DNA from: Plasmodium malariae
Taxonomy: Eukaryota; Apicomplexa; Aconoidasida; Haemosporida; Plasmodiidae
Assembly (NCBI RefSeq): GCF_900090045.1
Contig: NC_041786.1
Coordinates: forward strand, 1,358,001 to 1,422,000
Reading direction: 5' to 3'
DNA: 64,000 nucleotides
The position numbers were made by a program, and so were the translations under genes. Below are positions 58,099 through 64,000 of the stretch, piece by piece. The notes below the pieces were generated by a model. The model searched no databases, was not told where the DNA came from, and worked only from the letters and a program-made list of their open reading frames with translations. How positions within the stretch are numbered: position 1 is the first letter of the stretch; every line of letters starts with the position of its first letter.

Positions 58099-61072
58099 AA
58101 AAATGACAAAACTACAAAATGGAAAAATAAAAAAAGTACAAAAGAACAAAAGTACAAAAGAACAAAAGTACAAAAGAACAAAAGAACAAAAGAACAAAAG
58201 AAAATACAATATGATTCCATAAGACTCGGTGTGCAATAACAAATGAATGAAAAAGAAAGATACCCTGAGAGGCCAGAAGCGCCTTGCGCATCTCTGACAT
58301 CAACGAAACGATGCCATCATAAATAGCAGAATGTCTCTTACTCCATTTTATGTTCCTTTTTAGGATTTTTTAAAAAATTGTCGAAACCTGAACGAGCTAA
58401 ATGACTACTGCAGAAACGGTCGATGTAAGTATAAAGAAATTTTCAACGAAAAAAAGATAGAAAAAAAAAAAAAAAAACAAAAAAAAAAAAAGCAATTTTT
58501 TATAGTTCGTCCTCCAGCAATAGCAATTGCGGAAGTAGTTGTAGTAGTAGTGAAGAGAAAGAACAGAAAAGAATAAATAACTACAGCCTGGTAACAAAAT
58601 TAATAAATACAAAAAATGTTAATATGAACGAGATAAAAAATATATGTAGGAATGAAAAGATTCAAGTATGTCCTTACTATTTAAGTAAGGAAAATATAAA
58701 AAATGCAGATATTGTTTTACTACCATATATTTGTATATTAAATGAACAAGTCAGGAAAAACTTAAAAATAAATATAAAAAATAATATAGTTATATTTGAT
58801 GAGTCACAAAATATTATAGAGAATATAAATGACTCAAATTCTATAGCTATCGAAAATCATCATATACTTTTTTGTAAATTAATATTAAAAGAGTATATAG
58901 ACAAATATGAAAATATTCTAAATAACAATAATATTGTAATGATTAAGCAGCTTATTATTTACTGCAATATGCTCATATATTCATTTACATCAATACAAGA
59001 AGACATCATGACTGTGAGTAAATTTACCATCTTGTCGAAAGTAGACGCACTCAATCTAAACAATATTTCTTCTTTTTTGAATGACTCCCCATTTTGTAGA
59101 AGAATCAAAATATTTTCAGAGATGCACATGAGGGAGTACATGGGGAAGTGTTCACGTAAAAGAGGTAGCAAACACAACAATAGAAGCACCACTGATAGTG
59201 TTAGTAGCATTGCAAATACACGCGATACTTCCTTTATCACTGCACACTCTTCGTCCATTTACCTACTAAGCGAATTCACAAATAAGCTCATACGGTCAAA
59301 CAAATATGACTACGTGCATATTAGCAAGGGGAAAGAAGGCAGTGCAGAGGATGGAGAAAAGGTATCATCACCCAAGGATGATATTATGGGCGAACGGGGG
59401 GGGGGGAAAAATAAAAACAAAAAAAGACATGATGACACTGGAGAAAATTCAGATGGGGGTAAGAAAAGAAAAATGAGTCATTTAAAAAATTGTAAAGAAA
59501 ATGATATGAACAGTCAGGAAAAAAAAAATTACACATGTAAATGTAATGAAAATGATATGAACAGTCAGGAAAAAAAAAATTACACATGTAAATGTAATGA
59601 AAATAGTATGAACAGTCAGGAAAAAAAAAATTACACATGTACATACGAAGAATCAGATGATAATATACAGAAATTATTTGAAGACCTCTTAACAAATAAT
59701 AATAAGACCGAACTATTTCGAAAAATAGAACTAATAAGTGTAAGTGCGTGCAATAACTTTCAGCATATAACTAAAGAATGTAGTAATGTAATCCTTATTG
59801 GTGGTACTTTACAACCTTTAGAAGAGTTCTTATTACTTTTTTTAAATGAACAAAAAAAAAAAATAAAAATATATTCCTCTGATTATATATTTAAAAAGGA
59901 AAATGTATTTTCAAGAATAATCTCAACTAACTTATTAACATATGAATACATTGATAATACTTTTAAAAACAGGTTTAAGAAAATCCACTTGCTTAATTTA
60001 GCATTGCAAATATACTTCTTAACTGTACATGTGAAATATGGAAATATTGTCTTCTTTTCCTCATACAGTTTTTTAAGAGAATTTATTTCTTTTTTAAATA
60101 ATGAAGGCAGATATGTGTTAAACGAAATGAAAAAAAAAAAATATATTTTTTTTGAAAAAAAAAATGATTACACTGTTTTAAATGAATACATGCAAAGTAT
60201 ACAAAAAGTAAAAGATCATCATCAATCAATGATGACCAAAAATGGTTGTATCCTATTCTGTGTAATGAATGCAAAATTAAGTGAAGGAATCAATTTTCAT
60301 GATGAAATCTGTAGAAATATATTAATTATAGGTATACCTTTTTTCAAGCATGAAAGAAGTACAACAAACCCCAGCAAGTTTACCCTAGACAAAAATACCC
60401 TTGTCTTGAATTACTATAAGGAATACTCCAGGGAAATGCTAGAAGGCGATAGTGATATCCCTGCAAACAAAGCCGAGGACAGACAGTTAATATTACGTAG
60501 GGGAAAAATTAAATAAACAGTACTGCATTAGGTCTTTCTTTCCCTTTTTTTTTTTTTTTTTTTTTTTATGTGTTATCATGTTATTATAATTCCTGTGTAC
60601 TTTCATCACTGCATATTTATCATTTATGTGTACTTATGTCACAATATGTTTATCTTTCCCCACTTCCTTTTCAGCAGAGGAAATTAGCGAGATGTGCAGG
60701 ACGTACGAGTTGAAATACGCAATGAAGATAATAAACCAATGTATAGGTAGAAGCCTAAGACATACGAATGACTTTTCTTCCTATTTTTTCCTTGATTATA
60801 GATTTACAAAAAAAGAATTTTTTGATAATTTCCCTTCATTTATCAAAACGCATTTAAACAATATGAAAAATATACCTGTTGTCGATCAGAGGAATGAAAC
60901 ATTTTTAAAAGAGAAAAATTTTTTTTTTAATATATACGATGATATTATGAAATATTATAAAACAAATTTTCCTAACCTACCATTTGCAGATATCAGCGAA
61001 ACACATTTGAATAACTTTGTAAATGATTTGTTTCGTCTTAACGAATTTCACGAAAAAATGAAAAATGCATGA
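55979..61072 (+). CDS. CHL1: CHL1/DDX11-type Fe-S DNA helicase (XPD superfamily)
   Basis: DDX11/Chl1 unwinds DNA 5'-3' and supports sister-chromatid cohesion. Nine exons: 55979-56035, 56365-56657, 56881-56942, 57052-57276, 57474-57523, 57893-58030, 58364-58424, 58493-60496, 60675-61072; phases agree, 1,095 residues. Order: Q-like FPFTPYKIQMDFM; Walker A MKTGSGKS (~100-107); FICSRTQSQL (Ia, ~231); GSRKHLCINE; cysteine-rich stretch with DYCRNGR, NICRNEK and VCPYYLS (Fe-S ligand candidates); IFDESQN in place of DEAH (~397); GGTLQPLEEF (~731), a form I associate with DDX11; NAKLSEGINF (~888); QCIGRSLRHTNDF (motif VI). The exon 7/8 junction is uncertain: it needs a 68-bp purine-rich intron, otherwise an A-run indel. 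Exons 2-3 rejoin IYW|LFKHKF, matching the family's SWL. Confidence 0.85.
57546..57775. repeat. 20-21-bp intronic array in CHL1
   Basis: About eleven copies of gaatgaggggagtggtagaa(a), some lacking two G, fill intron 5 (57524-57892). Strongly purine-rich on +. Noncoding. Confidence 0.9.
58139..58202. repeat. Short intronic aacaaaag/tacaaaag array in CHL1
   Basis: About eight octamer units in intron 6 (58031-58363), preceded by a 29-base A run near 58066. Confidence 0.85.
59489..59648 (+). repeat. 51-bp coding repeat (17 residues) in CHL1
   Basis: Three copies of ENDMNSQEKKNYTCKCN in a charged insertion between the helicase lobes. Each copy contains an AAAAAAAAA tract. In frame. Confidence 0.93.
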
Positions 61073-62021
61073 ATGGTGGAAGCCTCCTCGTCATAGGCAT
61101 TAAATTGTATCAGTTGCTCATTCGTTTTTTTCTTACATTTTGTTTTCCATGCTCCCATATTATCTCCTTTTTGTTCGCGTTTCGTCCGCTTTTTGCTTCT
61201 CTGTTTGACCTTTCTCAACATTGCTAAATTGAAGCCGTTTTAGTTGTCGAATTTTAATAAGTTGAAAGAAGGTGTACAAAACAAAAGAAAAATATAAAAT
61301 AAAAATAAACAAATGAACAAATAAACATACTAACAAAATAAGAAATATACAGACAAACAAATTAAGAAATATACATACTAACAAAATAAGAAATATACAG
61401 ACAAACAAATTAAGAAATATACATACTAACAAAATAAGAAATATACAGACAAACAAATTAAGAAATATACATACTAACAAAATAAGAAATATACAGACAA
61501 ACAAATTAAGAAATATACATACTAACAAAATAAGAAATATACAGACAAACAAATTAAGAAATATACATACAAACAAATTAAAAAATAAACATATAAATAG
61601 AACAAATAAAGTGGCCTATAATTATGAGTGCGTAAATTAAACTAACAGCTGAAAATTCAGAATTATTCCCACGTACCTACAAACATATTGGTATTTAGCA
61701 GAATGCGAAAGACGCAATTGACCTGCACGTGTATAAATTAAAATGAAATTTCGTTTTCTATTATTTTTCATCATTCGTCAAGTTTTTTACGTAATTTTTT
61801 AATTTCATGTTTTATGTCATTTTCTACGTCATTTTTCGCTCAATTTTTTTTAGTTCATTTTGCTGCATTTTTAATTTTAATTTTTTTTTTTTTTTTTTTT
61901 TTTGTATATAGTTTCACATAGTCAGGGTGAGTGCAACTCTGAATATAATTCCACGGAACAAAAGGAGGTATATCCTCCGTTCGGACCAATACCTCCCAAA
62001 CATTACATAGTCACTTGGTCT
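61073..62021. other. Convergent intergenic region (CHL1 / PRELI)
   Basis: Shared 3' flank. It contains one 48-bp tandem array and a T run at 61880-61902. No exon recognised. Confidence 0.6.
61310..61582. repeat. 48-bp tandem array
   Basis: Five to six copies of a 48-bp unit made of two 24-bp halves, acatactaacaaaataagaa(atat) and acagacaaacaaattaagaa(atat). It is a dimerised older 24-bp repeat. Confidence 0.92.
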
Positions 62022-63640
62022 TCATTTTTTATTTTTTTCCAGCTTTTCTATATATATTTCACTATTATTAATGTGTATGCTGTCATTTATAGTTTTTTTA
62101 ATGGTATCATTCATTATGTTTATCCCTTGCTTGCTTTTTTCTTTTATTGTGTTTATTATTGTCTGCGAGAAGTCAACATGAAATATGGAACAAGCAGTAT
62201 ATGTATTTCAACACACTGCACACATATACGGTACATACATACACACCCACATACACACCCACATATACACCCACATACACACCCACATACACACCCACAT
62301 ACACACCCACATACACACCCACATACACACCCACATACACACCCACATACACACCCACATACACACCTACATACATACGCACACAAACTTAAAATATTTT
62401 TTTTCTTTTTTTTAATTTACGTTTTCCACAAGGTTTTTCATATACCCAAGGCCTTTAATGTTTAGAGTTGTAACCTGCTTGTAATAAGTTTGATTCACTG
62501 CAATGAAAATGAAAAAAGGGGAAATATATATTTCCATAAAATTGAATACGTACACGTACGCCAATATACATATATACACAAACATACAATACCCATATAC
62601 ATACACAAGTATACACACGTACATACAATATGTGTCTGTGCGTTACTACGCTATGCCTCGTCGTACCATCATTGTCCTTTTGAAAGTACACGCATTCCTC
62701 TGATATATTAATTAAAGGATTTAAGGTATAATTGACGGTGTTTACTGTCAGTTTTTTCTCTCTTAAGTTGATAATAATTTCCTCAAGAGCTAGCCCTTTG
62801 CCATCAATGTTAAAGAGGTTTTCTATTTTAAATTGGGAAAAAAGAAAATAAAAATAAAGGAAATTGAAACATAATAAAACTAAATAAAACGAAGCAGCAA
62901 ACGAAATAAAACGAAAAGACAAACGAAATAAAAAATGGTGCGACAAATTACGCCTGAACAGTGCAGGCATGTTGAGAGACACACGTAAATAATTACGTGG
63001 AGAAAATAAAATAATATAAAAAAAGTAAAAAAAAAGAGAATCCTATTAAATTATAAAGTATAATTATTACTAAATATGTTAGGTATATAATACTGAAGGT
63101 GAATGATCCTTTTCAATTTCAATGTTTTCTCATTTGTATCAATGCTCCTACCAATAACATCAATATTCTTTATATGCTTCTGAACGCTATTCGGATATTT
63201 CAACCAAAATGCAGACTAGTTAATATTGTTTAAAGAAAAAAAAAAATAATAATAATAGAAAAAATAGAAAAAAAAGAAAAAAAAGAAAAAAAAAGGAAAG
63301 AAATATATTTCGTGTGTTACTATCATCTTACATGCAGAAGGACCACAACATTTCACTCAAACGTGAAATAAGCAAAAATAGGTGAAATAGGCCGTAAACA
63401 TCTTTAAAAGGAAAATGTACGTATGTATGTATGTATGTATGTATGTATGTATGTATGTATGTATGTATGTATGTATGTATGTATGTATGTATGTATGTAT
63501 ATTAATGCAAAAGTTAAAGTACAATTTGTTATCAGCTCATTTATTATTCACTCGTTCATGTACTTTTTTACAATAAAACAACTTACTGTAACTGTGTCCC
63601 AGTCATATTGGTACTTGTGCTCTTGTTCGAAAAGTTTCAT
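62022..63640 (-). CDS. PRELI/Slowmo-family (Ups-like) mitochondrial lipid-transfer protein
   Basis: PRELI-domain proteins shuttle phosphatidic acid or phosphatidylserine across the mitochondrial intermembrane space with a TRIAP1/Mdm35 partner. Five small exons: 63640-63587, 63215-63071, 62822-62667, 62497-62421, 62162-62022; phases 0, 1, 1, 0 agree and give 190 residues. It begins [18 protein letters not shown] (cf. Slowmo), then [20 protein letters not shown], where the KYPN motif and Asp-Val are family hallmarks. Next come [13 protein letters not shown], NVNGxx-type strands ([15 protein letters not shown]) and [19 protein letters not shown]. The C-terminal helix runs [19 protein letters not shown]. 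Stopping at the TAA in 62412-62414 would remove this helix, so the gtaaat donor at 62420 is preferred. Introns 1 and 4 hold microsatellites. Confidence 0.85.
62219..62373. repeat. 12-bp microsatellite-like array in PRELI intron 4
   Basis: About twelve copies of cacccacataca. All three frames on both strands remain open, producing several false ORFs. Lies wholly within intron 4 (62163-62420). Confidence 0.93.
63418..63502. repeat. (GTAT)n microsatellite in PRELI intron 1
   Basis: About 21 uninterrupted GTAT units inside intron 1 (63216-63586). Confidence 0.95.
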
Positions 63641-64000
63641 TTCTTTACTGAAATTTCTTTTCTTAAGATGAAATAAACTTTCGAAGGGGATGACGAAAAA
63701 ATGGAAAAGAGAAAAAAGAGGAGGAAAAGAATATACGCAAATAACGAGACAGAAACAGAAACAGAAACAGAAACAAAAAATAAAAAAAAATACAAAAAAG
63801 AAAGCAAAAGGCGTAAAGCAAAAAGCGCAGAACACAAAAAAGGCAGAGCGCAAAATACGTGTACGGTTAAGTATCATTACACACTATAAGCTATTGCTCA
63901 CCATTCTGTACATCCTAATTTTTATTTTTTCGTAAAAAACAAATATATATATATATATAATATATATGAATTAAAAAAATATAATTTTTATTTTTTTATT
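63641..64000. other. 5' flank of the PRELI gene
   Basis: Purine-rich (agaaac)n stretch near 63752-63775 and A/T-rich DNA. No further gene seen before the window ends. Confidence 0.55.

Noticed and set aside
61902..62465. 187-codon + strand ORF
   Set aside because: It is antisense to PRELI exons 4-5 and is largely a translation of the CACCCACATACA array. No splice support or homology.

Overview
This is nuclear DNA of a malaria parasite (genus Plasmodium). It is extremely AT-rich, carries long A/T and (TA)n runs, and has small exons with GT...AG introns. Proteins carry low-complexity asparagine, lysine and serine insertions. Several genes are unmistakably Plasmodium, above all a 316-residue lactate dehydrogenase with the apicomplexan five-residue loop insertion. 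The moderate AT bias and the LDH sequence resemble the P. malariae/P. brasilianum lineage as I recall it; that species call is inference. The gene order also agrees with the P. falciparum chromosome 13 region around LDH as I remember it, which I could not check.

Layout, left to right. 1-3891 (-): 5' part of a large unrecognised repeat-bearing protein, cut by the window edge. 6873-7652 (+): a three-exon, 79-residue membrane protein assembled here from exons too short for simple ORF calling. 8133-9008 (-): FIS1, mitochondrial fission. 10198-12946 (-): a five-exon RlmI-type RNA methyltransferase homologue with degenerate motifs. 13841-25142 (-): one giant coiled-coil gene of about 3,760 codons whose frame is broken three times, each time inside a homopolymer or minisatellite. 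27152-27556 (-): a 134-residue coiled-coil protein. 28871-29130 (-): a possible lysine-rich terminal exon. 29697-31666 (+): an LDH/MDH-family paralogue that has lost active-site residues. 35064-36389 (+): phosphoribosylpyrophosphate synthetase. 38636-38869 (+): LSm6. 39783-40733 (-): LDH. 44265-46377 (+): dihydrofolate/folylpolyglutamate synthase in four exons. 47535-48336 (-): the R-SNARE Ykt6. 51229-55082 (-): a large OCRL/INPP5B-like protein with ASH and RhoGAP-like domains but a dead phosphatase. 55979-61072 (+): a nine-exon CHL1/DDX11-type iron-sulphur helicase. 62022-63640 (-): a five-exon PRELI/Slowmo lipid-transfer protein.

There is no operon logic; genes are independently transcribed. 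Functional themes are glycolysis and nucleotide/folate supply (LDH, LDH-like, PRPS, DHFS-FPGS), mitochondrial shape and lipids (FIS1, PRELI and perhaps the small membrane protein), membrane traffic and phosphoinositides (Ykt6, OCRL-like), and RNA/DNA maintenance (LSm6, RlmI-like, CHL1).

Intergenic DNA is 0.4-3.5 kb per gap and is packed with tandem arrays of 12-48 bp units. No tRNA, rRNA, CRISPR or transposon was seen. The most noteworthy items are the OCRL-like pseudophosphatase, the giant gene with three repeat-borne frame breaks, the active-site-altered LDH paralogue, and the hidden small three-exon gene.
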